This document shows positions 1-9,787 of a stretch of DNA of 64,000 nucleotides, piece by piece. Each line of letters opens with the position of its first letter. Position 1 is the stretch's first letter. The stretch is from positions 37,420,998-37,484,997 of the forward strand of contig NC_074724.1 of assembly GCF_947242115.1 (NCBI RefSeq). The letters run 5' to 3'. The position numbers were made by a program, and so were the translations under genes. This DNA is from Biomphalaria glabrata (Eukaryota; Mollusca; Gastropoda; Planorbidae). The notes beneath the pieces were generated by a model that searched no databases, was not told the origin of the DNA, and was given only the letters and a program-made list of their open reading frames with translations.

Positions 1-461
1 ACAATTTGTATACATTGAGCTACTCTGACACATGAAAGAAAATAATATGAGACTATGTTTCTATACAGTTGAAATTATATGATCCAGGCATTCAAATCCA
101 CTCTCATTCAGTCAGAATCACATTGCATAGTTAAGCAATAAATTATTCTCAAGGTCCGCAAAGTTGTAATTGTTGGAAGTGGTAATGGATATAAGCAATC
201 CACTACCTATATCTGCTTCCTAATGGCATATATCTCAAATAGCCTTTGACAATCACTCTAACAACCAGTCTAATTCATGTGTGGCTCATATATTTGAGTC
301 CGGTGGAAGTTGGTTTGGTTCTTAGTGGGGTATCATACCATGCCCTCAACTGTAGAAAATCAACTGTGCAAGAATTATGGATGTGATACTAAATGTATAG
401 CGCAATGAGTACTGGTCATTTAAATTATAGATATTTATTGTACTCGGATCATTTAAAGTAT
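1..461. other. Unassigned AT-rich DNA
   Basis: No open frame, tRNA-like box or terminal repeat was recognised here. The last four bases (GTAT) are the left target duplication of the solo LTR that follows. Confidence 0.5.
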
Positions 462-930
462 TGTTACGATCTTCTCTACCAGGCCTTCTGCAAACACTAC
501 TTAACTACAAAACACAGCACATCTAACTCAAGAACTTGACAACAAGAGCTTCTAGTAACAAAGTGGCGGTTTAATGACAATTACATCAACAGCCAATTCA
601 ACACAATTGGCTACATCAAATTCAAATGCTTTAACACAATAGAACTGCCTAACTTAACAAGTCTCTCTAGCTCGTACAGCTACATTTTCGAAGGTACCAC
701 AGTCCTTACTGCCTTACTGTTCTGGACTCAACTGTCTCTCGTTACACACCGTGTCTCTCGGCCGTGAAGGCTCTTGATCACATGACCACAACACAGGTCA
801 TACTTGCGTGAACTAGCAGTACTGTCCCTTGTCTATCGACACCCGTTGACCTGTGTGATTGACCTGAGTCGTGTGTATCAGTAGGCCGCACACACATTAA
901 CCCTTTCAGTCCGCCACTGGATTTACTACA
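462..930 (-). mobile_element. Solo LTR of an LTR retrotransposon
   Basis: A 469-bp block that, read on the minus strand, begins TGTAGTAAATCC and ends GATCGTAACA. It is bordered on both sides by the direct repeat GTAT (458-461 and 931-934), as expected for a target-site duplication. The same terminal layout and many internal blocks recur at 4760-5049 and 33632-34102, and the end motif TCGTAACA also at 60443-60950, so this is one LTR family with subfamilies. No internal gag-pol region is attached, so it is a fossil left by LTR-LTR recombination. Ty3/gypsy or BEL membership cannot be decided from the LTR alone. Confidence 0.8.
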
Positions 931-1260
931 GTATAATAAATAAATATTTATATCTATTTATATTCAACTTGATGGAGATGACACAGAAGTCGACTCTCTG
1001 ATAATATTATTATAGACCGCACAAACTAGTAAGCTTCAGGCAGATGGGGCTCGTTAGCCTTGGTGAACAGGATACTGTATAGAGACTTGAATTGATGCAT
1101 TCATGACTACATAACTTATTGTATTTAAAGGCTGGTATAATAGAAATATGGAGTGTCCCGGCTTGGCCTCCGGTCTTTGCATAAAAGAAGGTGTATCATG
1201 GTTCCAGTTAAAAATCTTACCTTTCCTAATTTTTATATTGAGGATTAACAAAACTCCCAC

Positions 1261-1347
1261 GGGATGTCAGGAAAGGTTTGAACCCGGGATTTTCCAGACC
1301 ACATATCACTAGACAATATCCCACGACCAGGCAGCCATCCGTAGTTT
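1261..1347 (-). repeat. tRNA-derived SINE fragment (family B)
   Basis: Read on the minus strand this is a tRNA-like head: the box B-like GGGTTCAAACC is seen in reverse as GGTTTGAACCC, followed by GACCAGGCAGCCATCC. The same head occurs at 27900, 28245, 48157 and 56592. Only the head remains. Confidence 0.6.
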
Positions 1348-1439
1348 CATAGCTCACACTATGCACAATAATAAATGTGATATATTATTTATTGCATATG
1401 TATGTTTGTGTTTCACATATGTTGGCTTGAGCTTAGACT

Positions 1440-2262
1440 TAGACTTACTTAGACTTAGGTCCTCCCGCGCCGTTCGGCGCATTGGGCGGCAAGCTGTCTC
1501 CATAATGATCTGTCACTGGCAATGTCTGAAGCCTCTTCCCATCTGGTGTCCACTGTTCTGAGGTCCTCCATGAAGGTGTGTCGCCAGGTAATACGAGGAC
1601 GTCCCTGTTTGCGCTTTCCTCGTTTTGGCTTCCATGTTATCGCAACTCTTGGTGTGCGTAATTCATTTTGACGTAGAACATGTCCCGCAAACCTCATGCG
1701 ACGCTCAGTCACAACCTCACTAAGTGTTCGACTCCCAGTTCGGCAAAGGATTTCCTTGTTTGAGATCCGGTCTGTGTAACTGACTCCCAAAATCCGTCTC
1801 AGCCATCTCTGTTGAGCCACATTTAGTCTTTTCTCAATTTTGACAGATGACTTCCACGTCTCACATGCATATGTAGCAGTTGGAATGACGATTGTGTTGA
1901 GAAGGTGTATTTTTGTCTCGAGTCCAATGGCTTGGCTAGTCCAAATAGGCTGCAGCCTTTGGAAAATGCTCCCTGCCTTTCCTATTCGACATGCTACATC
2001 ATGGTAAGCATCTCCATCATTTGTTATGATGCTGCCAAGGTACGTGAACTTGTCCAGCTCTTCAAGCTTTGACTCGCCAAGTCTGACGGGGACACCCTTT
2101 GCCTTATATCCCACTCGCATAATTTTAGTCTTATCCAAGTTTATGCGGAGGCCAATTTTGGGTGCCTCTCTGTCTAGGCTCTCCGTCATTTCTTGAATGC
2201 ATTTATTTGTAGCCCCGAGTAGTGCAACATCATCAGCAAAGTCCAAGTCCGTCAATCGGCTT
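1440..2262 (-). mobile_element. 5'-truncated LINE, reverse transcriptase C-terminal part (family 1)
   Basis: A 266-residue open frame (1455-2255) shows the C-terminal half of a non-LTR retrotransposon reverse transcriptase: the catalytic FADDVALLG box at its start, then LDKTKIM, the KFTYLGS block, YACETW, RWLRRILGV, and the MRFAGHVLR and GRPRITWR tail motifs. The 3' end carries a short tail of TTAGAC-type repeats (about 1430-1456), typical of elements that end in a microsatellite instead of poly(A). It is truncated just upstream of the FADD box, so it cannot be autonomous. The frame is intact, suggesting a fairly young insertion. The LINE clade was not assigned. Confidence 0.85.
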
Positions 2263-2881
2263 GAGCATGTTTGTTTATTAAGTGGAACATTTTTTAAATG
2301 GTTAATTTAATTTTATTAATTTATGGACTATCCAGCTATATATAGGCCTGCTACATTTAGTGAGGTCTTGTCTTCAATTGTTTGCCTTTATCTGTGCCAA
2401 TAGAAATTCCTGTTACCAAAATCGTCCTTACCCAAAATAATTTTTTTTCAATTAAATCTACCTTTTAAAAGTTTCTTAGCTTTTACAGACATTTTAGCCT
2501 AAAAGTCTTTTGGAAATAGAAATCAATGGATCTAATTTAATGCGCTTGGCAGAGCTCGAAAATAATATAGGGGGGAGTGAAGCTTGATCCTAATAAAATG
2601 ACCATATGTCCATGCGACCCAAAAAAATTAATGCAACATTACCAATACCAGGCAAGGTTGACTCATCCAGCTGCACAGCCATAGAATAGGTCAGCTTGTG
2701 TGTGTGTGTGTGTGTACTGTATCGTTATGAACTGTTTTGTCATTCGTATGTAAAAAGCCTTAGTGTTCTATATATATGTCAGCGATGATAAAAATGTAAA
2801 AAAACAAACAAAAGGAACATGAAAGGTCATCTGACGTCATCGAGACGTACATAGAAGTCTAACTTATAGAGCGCTGGTTGT
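2263..2881. other. Unassigned AT-rich DNA with a (TG)n microsatellite
   Basis: No gene signal was found. A dinucleotide TG run lies at about 2697-2716. Confidence 0.5.
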
Positions 2882-3013
2882 AAGTATGTATGTGTTCCGT
2901 GTGCGAATCTTATTCGTATTTGCATCTATATTATTATGGTTACAGTAGTTACTTGAGGTGGTCAGTTCTAGACAAACAATTTTCATTTGATTGGGTCTAT
3001 AAAAATTATCTTG
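2882..3013 (+). repeat. Direct repeat, copy 1
   Basis: About 130 bp ending in GGTCAGTTCTAGACAAAC and the following ATTGGGTC/TATAAAAATTATCTT block. It is repeated with few differences at 3424-3551, about 540 bp downstream, in the same orientation. Confidence 0.75.
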
Positions 3014-3099
3014 TCTGAAAACAGAACATAATAAAATACTTAGAAAGACAGATGGGTAAAACACATTACTTGTTCCATATGCTAGGACAAATGTGTACT

Positions 3100-3280
3100 A
3101 GTGCTCCTTTTTCAATAGTGTTACTAGAGCATGGAATGGGTTGTCTGAATCAGCCAGGAAAAGCTATGACTTAGCAAATACTAAATCACTAATTAACTAG
3201 CATAACTGTATTCTCACAGGCCGTAATTATATTTTCTTTTGAAGTAACGTCTGTAATTCATCAGATAAGACAGGCGCAGT
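3100..3280 (+). mobile_element. LINE 3' end fragment (family 4, AWNGL type)
   Basis: The codons around 3129-3160 read RAWNGLSESA, the conserved last block of a CR1/Jockey-like reverse transcriptase. A 3' UTR follows with TTGAAGTAACGTCTGTAATT. The same 3' end is found at 17650, 18955 (reverse), 41866 and 51960 (reverse). Confidence 0.6.
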
Positions 3281-3423
3281 CGACGCAAAAAAAAAAAGAA
3301 CTTAGACCCCAGAGAACCTGCTTTTTTGTGGCAAAATATGCAGTTCGCAACTGGGTCTACTTGGCCACTTTAAGGGCAGGAGAAACACTCAAAAATGATA
3401 GTTTTGGGGAAAAAAATGTGTAT

Positions 3424-3551
3424 TTGTACACTTGTATTCGTATGTGTATCTATATCGTGCATCTATATTGTTATTGTTACAGTAGTTACTTGAGATGGTC
3501 AGTTCTAGACAAACAATTTTCATTTGATTGGGTCGATAAAAATTATCTTAC
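3424..3551 (+). repeat. Direct repeat, copy 2
   Basis: Second copy of the 2882-3013 block. It ends next to a reverse-oriented family 4 LINE tail, so the repeated unit is probably part of, or was carried beside, that element. An open frame across it (3328-3699) shows no recognisable domain. Confidence 0.7.
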
Positions 3552-3605
3552 ATATTACAAACGTTACTTCAAAAAGGAAAATAATTACGTCATATCACGT
3601 GTCAA
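3540..3605 (-). mobile_element. LINE 3' tail fragment (family 4), reverse orientation
   Basis: The reverse complement contains TGACGTAATTATTTTCC and TTTTGAAGTAACG, matching the 3' tail at 3229-3275. The two tails point toward each other over about 270 bp. Confidence 0.55.
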
Positions 3606-3757
3606 TCTAGTACCAAGTGTCTGCAGTCAACCCCGCAACGTGTCATACAGCCCAAAAGTATCTCCGTGCTTCAACACAGCCATCGCGTGTGTCCATTAGC
3701 GCACGAGTTTCTCGTCAAAATAGTGTCAACATTGGCAAGACTGCACTGGGTCGGAAA

Positions 3758-4095
3758 TAATAATAATAATAATAATTTTATTTATAAAGCGCTGTTAACA
3801 AACAAAATGTAGGCCGTGAACTGAAAAAGCACGCAGACCGTAGCTTTTGAGGGAGAAACGTGACACTACTAAAAGCGGTGAGTCCATTGAGCGCAGGGCT
3901 CTCTGGGGGACATATGGAGTAATCAGTTCGCTAAGGTACAAGGGCATCTCATTGTTATATATACACTGATGACAAAGTGTGGCGACCTTGTAATCGATTC
4001 TCGCTTTCACGGGAAGCCAATGGAGCGCGCGCAAGAGCGTAGGAAAGTAATTCAAGACATTATAATAGGTTAATGAAGGCCTGCTGACCACTGTT
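3758..4095 (-). mobile_element. 5'-truncated LINE, reverse transcriptase C-terminus (LHWLPV type)
   Basis: A 98-residue minus-strand frame (3795-4091) carries LHWLPVKARIDYKVA, then YLSELITPYVPQR, LRSMDSPLL and RAFSV, the signature end of L2/CR1/Rex-like reverse transcriptases. The element ends on the minus strand with GCGCTTTATAAATAAAA followed by an (ATT)n tail (3758-3780), a known type of LINE 3' end. It is truncated just upstream of the LHWLPV block. Confidence 0.85.
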
Positions 4096-4129
4096 AAAAA
4101 ATATATTATGGCAATACCATTAGGTCCTC

Positions 4130-4272
4130 AGTACTTGCAAAGTCCTTCATTCAGAGAACAATACCAGGAAAAAGAAGAGGCAGACAGAGAAAGCGATTAG
4201 AAAACAAACATAAAAGAATGGGAGGGGCTTGTCTCTGAAAGGATAGACAGGGATGGAGGAAGACGGTTGAGC
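4130..4272 (+). mobile_element. LINE fragment (family 3, GKRRGRQ type)
   Basis: The plus strand reads, with small gaps, SSVLAKSFIQ then PGKRRGRQRKR and a D-R-x-G-W-R-K block, the C-terminal end of the reverse transcriptase family also seen at 24488, 29795 and 60020. Only about 140 bp remain. Confidence 0.6.
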
Positions 4273-4280
4273 TTCTGTCC

Positions 4281-4452
4281 GTTTTTTTTTTTTTTTTGTT
4301 TTGTTTTTTAGTTGTTTTTTTTTAAATGTCTTTGTAACATTGTTTTTGTTTTTTTTTTTGTTGTTGTTTTTTTTTTGTTTTTTTGTTGTTTTTTTTTTGT
4401 TGCTTTTTAAAAATGTTACTTTTATGTTTTTGTTATGTTTTTTTTTTCAATG
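4281..4452. repeat. T-rich low-complexity tract
   Basis: Runs of T interrupted by single G or C make up nearly all of about 170 bp. The phenylalanine-rich open frame across it is a composition artefact. Confidence 0.8.
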
Positions 4453-4759
4453 TTTTCCAGTGCCTAAAGAGAGAAAGAGAGAATCTTTAGTCACCTTCAG
4501 CCCATTGTACAAATAAATATTCGTGCCCCTAATGCTATCTTCAATTTTTTTTTAAATACAGTTTTGTAGAAACAAAGGGAGGATACTAGAATCAAAGCAT
4601 ACCAAACGACGAGAGAGAGAGGAAGAGAAACACAAAGAGAAAAAATTAGAGATGTTGACATTGTGTTGATGTGTATGTGTTTGTGTGTAGAGTTATTCCC
4701 CTTGGTAAGAAACCTCCTATTGTTGTGCGTGTTATGTAAGAGTGTGTTATTAAACTAGT

Positions 4760-5049
4760 GTAAAGAAAGGACAGTTGAGTCCAGGACAGCAAGAGAAAAA
4801 CTGTGCAGTACCTTGAGAGTCCTCGAAGATGTAGCTGTACGAGCTAGAGAGACTTGTAGAGATTAGTTAGGCAGTTCTGTTGTGAAGAAAAGCATTTCAG
4901 TTAGTGTAGCCAATTGTGTTTATTGGCTGTTGTTGTAATCTGTCATTAAACCGCCACTTTGTTTATTGAAGCTCTTGTAGTCAAGTTGTTTTAGATGTGT
5001 TGTGTTGTTGGCAGTGTTTGCAGAAGGCCTGATAGAGAAGATCGTAACA
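4760..5049 (+). mobile_element. 5'-truncated solo LTR
   Basis: The last 290 bp match the minus-strand LTR at 462-930: shared blocks include GACAGTTGAGTCCAG, ATGTAGCTGTACGAGCTAG, TAAACCGCCACTTTGTT and the terminal GATCGTAACA. Sequence upstream of about 4760 no longer aligns by eye, so the 5' part is lost or strongly diverged. Fossil, no internal region. Confidence 0.75.
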
Positions 5050-5804
5050 ATATAAACACACACATACACAATCCATATTAAGGCCACCAAGTGAAAAACA
5101 AATAAGCGAAAAGTTTCGCTAAATACTCAGAACGTGCGAAGTGTTTGGGAAACACTGCACTAGAGACACAATAGCGCTGACTTTGATCTAGGTTTTCCTT
5201 CAGTGGACAGTGACTTGAAATTCCCATCTTAAAAATTAATATATGAACAAGAACACATAAAAAAATACTTTTTGAACAAAAAAACTACAAAACTTTTTGA
5301 CCAAACAGACAGAGTTGATATAAGCTTTGTAAAAAAAAATGGGGGTGGGGGGAGGGAGTATTTGAAAATCCCCACGGGCCCCCCACTTGAGAGGACACCC
5401 AAGTTAGTGTGTATTTTACATAAAAAAAATAAATAAATATTACGCAAAATACAGAGGCCTCAAAAGAGGTCAAGCCCTCGACCCCCCAACGATGAAAAAT
5501 TCCTAGCTACGCCCATGGTGGCCGCCTGTTCGAGTGATATGCACTTCAATGCTAGGGCCTGGACTAAACTATTGATCAATATTTGTTTTGTTAGTATTCC
5601 TTCATATTTAGATCGATCTCAAATTACATAATTCGAGATAATTTAAAATTTAGAGCATTTAAAACGAAGACCAGAAAGTGAGAACTTAAAATTATAAATA
5701 CAAATTACAAAAAAGATTACTTCCGCAAGAAGTTTATCTTATTGACGTCTGAAATACAAACATGGCAAGCTATAGAGTCAATATTTAACCATTGGACAAC
5801 TAGA
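5050..5804. other. Unassigned DNA
   Basis: AT-rich with A and G homopolymers. No coding motif or repeat end was recognised. Confidence 0.4.
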
Positions 5805-6425
5805 GTGGCCGGGAGTCGCCGCTACTGGTAGTCAACTAGCTGGAGGAAATTCCAGCTACCCGTCGCCACAGCGTGGCCCTCCGGTGGAAACGTCTAGTGG
5901 TGGAAACTAGATAGTCTAAGTACGTGTAGCGAACCAGGCCCGGCCGGGCTTCCCTGTGTGAGCTTTTGTTTTTTCTCTCACTCGGGGTTGGGATGGAAAA
6001 AACGCCCGGAACCCATTCCAAAAAGTCCGTCACGCCGTTCCACAAGGGTGCCGTCATCAGTGTCCCGTTAGCTGGAGTGGCGGTCCTTGCATGGAACAGT
6101 GGCGGTTACAGTGTAGGAATATGAGACAAGCTCCCATCAGTTTGCACTGTTCTCGGCCACTTGTAGCGAGTGGGGCCCAGGTGCGCTGTGTACACGTCAC
6201 GGTCCGGTCTGGCCCAGTCAATCGATATGGCCGTCTACCGTTGGGAGCCCTCAGACAGGACAGGGGTGAGGAGGCCCACGTAGTTAGATAAAAGCCTTTC
6301 TAACCACCAATGGGATAATGGCGCCTAGGGCGCCGACGCCCTTCTGGACTTCACTGAGGGTAGACAACTAGAGCGTGACCTCTATGTCGAAGGCGCCGAC
6401 TAGAGGCGCCGATTTTGGGTTGTTT
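5805..6425. other. GC-rich CpG-bearing island of unknown origin
   Basis: About 600 bp that are clearly richer in G+C and CpG than everything around them. It contains GGCCCGGCCGGGC and three GGCGCC palindromes near its right end (6330-6412). Open frames run on both strands (5836-6057 minus, 6091-6291 plus), but neither shows a domain I recognise. Abrupt edges and the contrast with flanking AT-rich DNA suggest an inserted piece, such as the 5' region of a mobile element. A CpG-rich promoter or foreign DNA cannot be excluded. Confidence 0.45.
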
Positions 6426-7149
6426 CGTTTACGAACGCACTGCTAGTTTTAAATATCTATTTATACCTTTACTAACTCTGACCTAGAAGAGCGATAGTGA
6501 AGTTATTTTTAGGTGTCTGCAGCATGTTGGAATAGATTTTTAAGATTTTTAGAAAATTACGTGTTTTTTCAAAATGGAACATGTGTAGGCTTTAATAGAA
6601 TAAGATTCTAATGGGAATATTAATGTTTCAGCTGTAGAATATGGATATAAATAATGATTGAGGCAAGTAATGACTCTAGAAAAATACTCTAGATCTAGAT
6701 CTAGATTCTGATCCATTTTTTTTGCCCATTACTTACTAGATCTATATAATATATTATATAGATCTAGACACAACTAGACTCTAGATTCTACTAGAATTCT
6801 AGCTAGATCTAGATCTACTAGATCTAGTAACTGTAAATACTGTAATGAGTGTAATGACGTAATGTATCACTCACACTGTATCTAGGTCAGTTTATCGAAA
6901 TAATTAATATTAGATTTAGATCTAATTTAACTAATTAGTTTTTTCCTGTGAATTTAGTCATAAAATTGATTTTTTAAAATAACTGATACAAAGACGTTCA
7001 AAGTTATAAGTTATAGATCTATACTATAATTCTATATCCCTTCTCGTACGACTTAGCCTGTCTTAGGGATAGATAGTTTCTGACAACTGTTTAGTGGTGA
7101 AAGTGTTAATAATAAATAGACTAGAATCACTAGATTGTCACTAGATCGG
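6426..7149. repeat. TAGATC-rich AT DNA
   Basis: Dense irregular copies of CTAGATCTAG and TCTAGA at about 6680-6850. No coding signal was found. Confidence 0.6.
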
Positions 7150-7570
7150 TAATATACCATTTGGCGGGCGAGGTCGCCATTACTATGTTAGCGTCCTTAG
7201 CTGATAAAAACATTGATGAAAATATTAGGCATCATTCCTTGGAAATGATAATCAAGTTCTTCATTGTTATGTTTTGAACTTGTTTCTCAAAATAAATGGC
7301 ATTTACATAAAACACATTATAAGAAGCTTGTGGATCTTCTGGAGTTGGTGACTTATTGCATGTTATTGTTTAAAGAACCATGGCCAGCCTTCTGACCTAG
7401 GCGGAAAAGAAAGACATTCTGAACAGCACAACAATGAATCATTTTATGATAACCTGAATGTCAAACAGGAAAAGCACAGTGTGCGCAATGTTATAAAAAC
7501 AAAACATTTTGTTATGAATAATATGTTACCTTATTTGTGAAATCACACTCAGCAGCAGGTAATACTTTTA
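7150..7570 (+). pseudogene. piggyBac-like transposase relic, C-terminal part
   Basis: Read in pieces across broken frames, the plus strand resembles the end of a piggyBac transposase. A stretch with an LHKTHYKKLVDLLE-like helix is followed, at about 7460-7560, by a cysteine-rich segment reading CAQCYKNKTFCYE, then YVTLFVKSHS, which resembles the C-terminal zinc-binding domain of the family. Several stops and frame changes interrupt it, so it is old. No terminal inverted repeats were identified. Confidence 0.45.
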
Positions 7571-8354
7571 TTTATTGTTGTAGTGGATTGCTTAGAGTTC
7601 TAATTTTGGAGCAACTCATAACTCAAAAATGGAAGAGGATACAGCTTTTTTGTTCTCTTCCAATTCATGTTTCTTAAATTTTTTCTACAAAACATATGTG
7701 AATTTCATGCAGAAAAATACTCAACACATTTCAACCTTTGGCATAAATGGGTTAATATTTAGTCCTAGAACAGTTCAGTAACACTTACCTATATACTTAA
7801 GTCTTTTATTTTTACTTTGAGTTTTAAAATAAAAAAAATCGACAAGTCTGGTTTATGTCTTCTTCTGTTTATGTTGTTATTTTAACTGTGTGCATGCATT
7901 TTGTGTTCCATTTCCTTGCACTATGTGTCTTTAAGTCTAGAGAGTTTCTAGTGTAGACTTAGTAAAAATGATTAACAACAAAACTGGACGAACAATTTAG
8001 TAGTATACAGATCTCATCTCAACATCTACTGTGGTCGTCTAAATGTGATCACGGTTCTCGCAAAACATTAATGAACATTGAAGCTTTGAGTGCTAAAACA
8101 AATTATAAATTAACATAACCTGTAACACTGTTACATATAATGATAGCAGCACTAAGGTAGCTCATTTGTGTCATTAATCTAATTACTAGCACTTCAAAAA
8201 AGTTTGTTTTTTTTTTTGGAGTGCGGGACAGAGAGTGTTAGAATGATACCTGGTCACGGCGAGACAATGGTGCCGTGTCAGTTTAGTGGTTTGACTTCTA
8301 CAAGGGACATGTCTATATTTCTTCATATTTTCTTCTCTGTGATTTTTTATTTCA
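7571..8354. other. Unassigned AT-rich DNA
   Basis: No domain, tRNA-like box or repeat terminus was recognised. Confidence 0.4.
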
Positions 8355-8545
8355 GTATCTTTGGGCACCTCTTGAGTCCACCCAACTCTAATGGGTACCT
8401 GACATTAGTTGGTGAAAGTAAAGGAGATTAGTCATAGTGCTGGCCACATGACACCCTTGTTAACCGTGGGCCACATATATGATATAAAGGTCATCTGTCC
8501 TATAGATTGCAAGGTCTGAAAGGAGAACTTTACTTTTTTACTCTT
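8355..8545 (+). repeat. SINE body (family A)
   Basis: Contains the ordered blocks TGAGTCCACCCAAC, GGGTACCTGACATTAG, CTGGCCACATGACACCC, TTAACCGTGGGCCA and GCAAGGTCTGAAAGG, shared with copies at 9092, 9503/12600 and 62465. The tRNA-like head is not clear in this copy. Confidence 0.8.
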
Positions 8546-9091
8546 CTCTCAATAACCTTGGTAGCTTAGTGCTGCTTTTATCATAGGTTATGTGTCGTGA
8601 TTCTTTAAATAAGTCATTCTACATTCATATAAATAATAGTATAACCAAATACAGTTGGTACAGGTGCAGGTAAATGGTAAAAACTTAAGAAGCAATAATA
8701 CACAGAGCACAAATTTTAAACTAAATATGTAAGGAATATTTTTTGTAACTGAAGAACTACTGGTCTTTAAATACTTAACAATTTTCTATTTACAGCTATT
8801 TTTGAATATATAAACATACAAGCAGACAATTTAATGTTGTAGTTAATTCTGTTCATGATTAGTTACATATTCTACTAATATAAAAGGTGCACAGTAGATT
8901 AAATAGTTATAAAATATTGACTATAAATATTGAATTAAAAATCACTCCTCTGTTTCTCCAATTGAAATTGACCATTCTTTCTGAAGCTATGTGTATGCTG
9001 CCAAAGACATAATATAAAGTATTCAAGCACTTGCTATTATAAAGTGGAAATATTTTACCGCTATAATAAAGTTTGAATGCTTTACTACTAT
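8546..9091. other. Unassigned AT-rich DNA
   Basis: No gene or repeat signal was recognised. Confidence 0.4.
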
Positions 9092-9290
9092 TTAGCCTGA
9101 TTCCGCCCAACTCTTATAGAAGTACCTGACAATAGTTGGGGAAAAGTCATTTCAGTTGGTTGTTGTGCTGCCCACATGACACCCTTATTGTTAACCATGG
9201 GCCAGAGAAACAGATTACCTTTACATCATCTGCTCAATAGATTGCAAGATCTAAAAGGGAACTTTATTTTTATTTTTTTTACTTTAGACC
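9092..9290 (+). repeat. SINE body (family A)
   Basis: Same block order as at 8355: CGCCCAACTC, GTACCTGACAATAGTTGG, CCACATGACACCC, TTAACCATGGGCCA and a T-rich tail. 5'-truncated. Confidence 0.8.
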
Positions 9291-9502
9291 ACCATATTAG
9301 GCTACAATAGTTAAGTCCCACCTACTACTAATCAAGTAGATTTCTAATTATTCTAGAATTGTAGACCAAGAAATAGAATATAGACCTGCTAAAATGTAAC
9401 ATGCGCATCTCGTATTGGCCTCTTTTAATTATATTAAGTTTTGAAAGCGAAATATCAACTCTTGAAACATATTACTCTGCTCTTTGGAAGAGGGGAGGGG
9501 AG

Positions 9503-9671
9503 GATGTGATGGCCGAACGGTCATGGGCTTGACTTTCGAATCGAGGTCCCAGGTTCAAATACCAGAAAAGAATGGTAGACTATTTGAATTTTTTTTATTT
9601 TTAGGACGCCCCTGAGTCCAGCCATCTCAAAATGGGTACCTGACTTAAGTAGGAAAACGTAAAGGCAGTTT
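9503..9671 (+). repeat. SINE (family A), left half of an interrupted copy
   Basis: The tRNA-like head (box A-like TGGCCGAACGG, box B-like GGTTCAAATAC) is followed by the family A body up to ACGTAAAGGCAGTT. The body then stops and resumes at 12600 with GATCGTTGTGCTGGCC, exactly where intact copies continue. The two halves flank the 2.9-kb minisatellite insert. Confidence 0.8.
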
Positions 9672-9787
9672 GCCCATTGATTTTGTTCACCTGCAATAGC
9701 TATGTATGTATGTAGACATCCTCGTTGTGAAATATAACTTGCACTGTTACGGATTTGTCTTCTCTTTACACATCTCGAACCGTTTGT
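9672..9787. other. Unique leader of the minisatellite insert
   Basis: About 115 bp between the left SINE half and the first 55-bp unit. It matches neither the SINE nor the repeat unit and may be the terminal part of the inserted element. Confidence 0.5.

Noticed and set aside
4301-4516. Phenylalanine-rich 71-residue frame
   Set aside because: It is the translation of a T-rich low-complexity tract.
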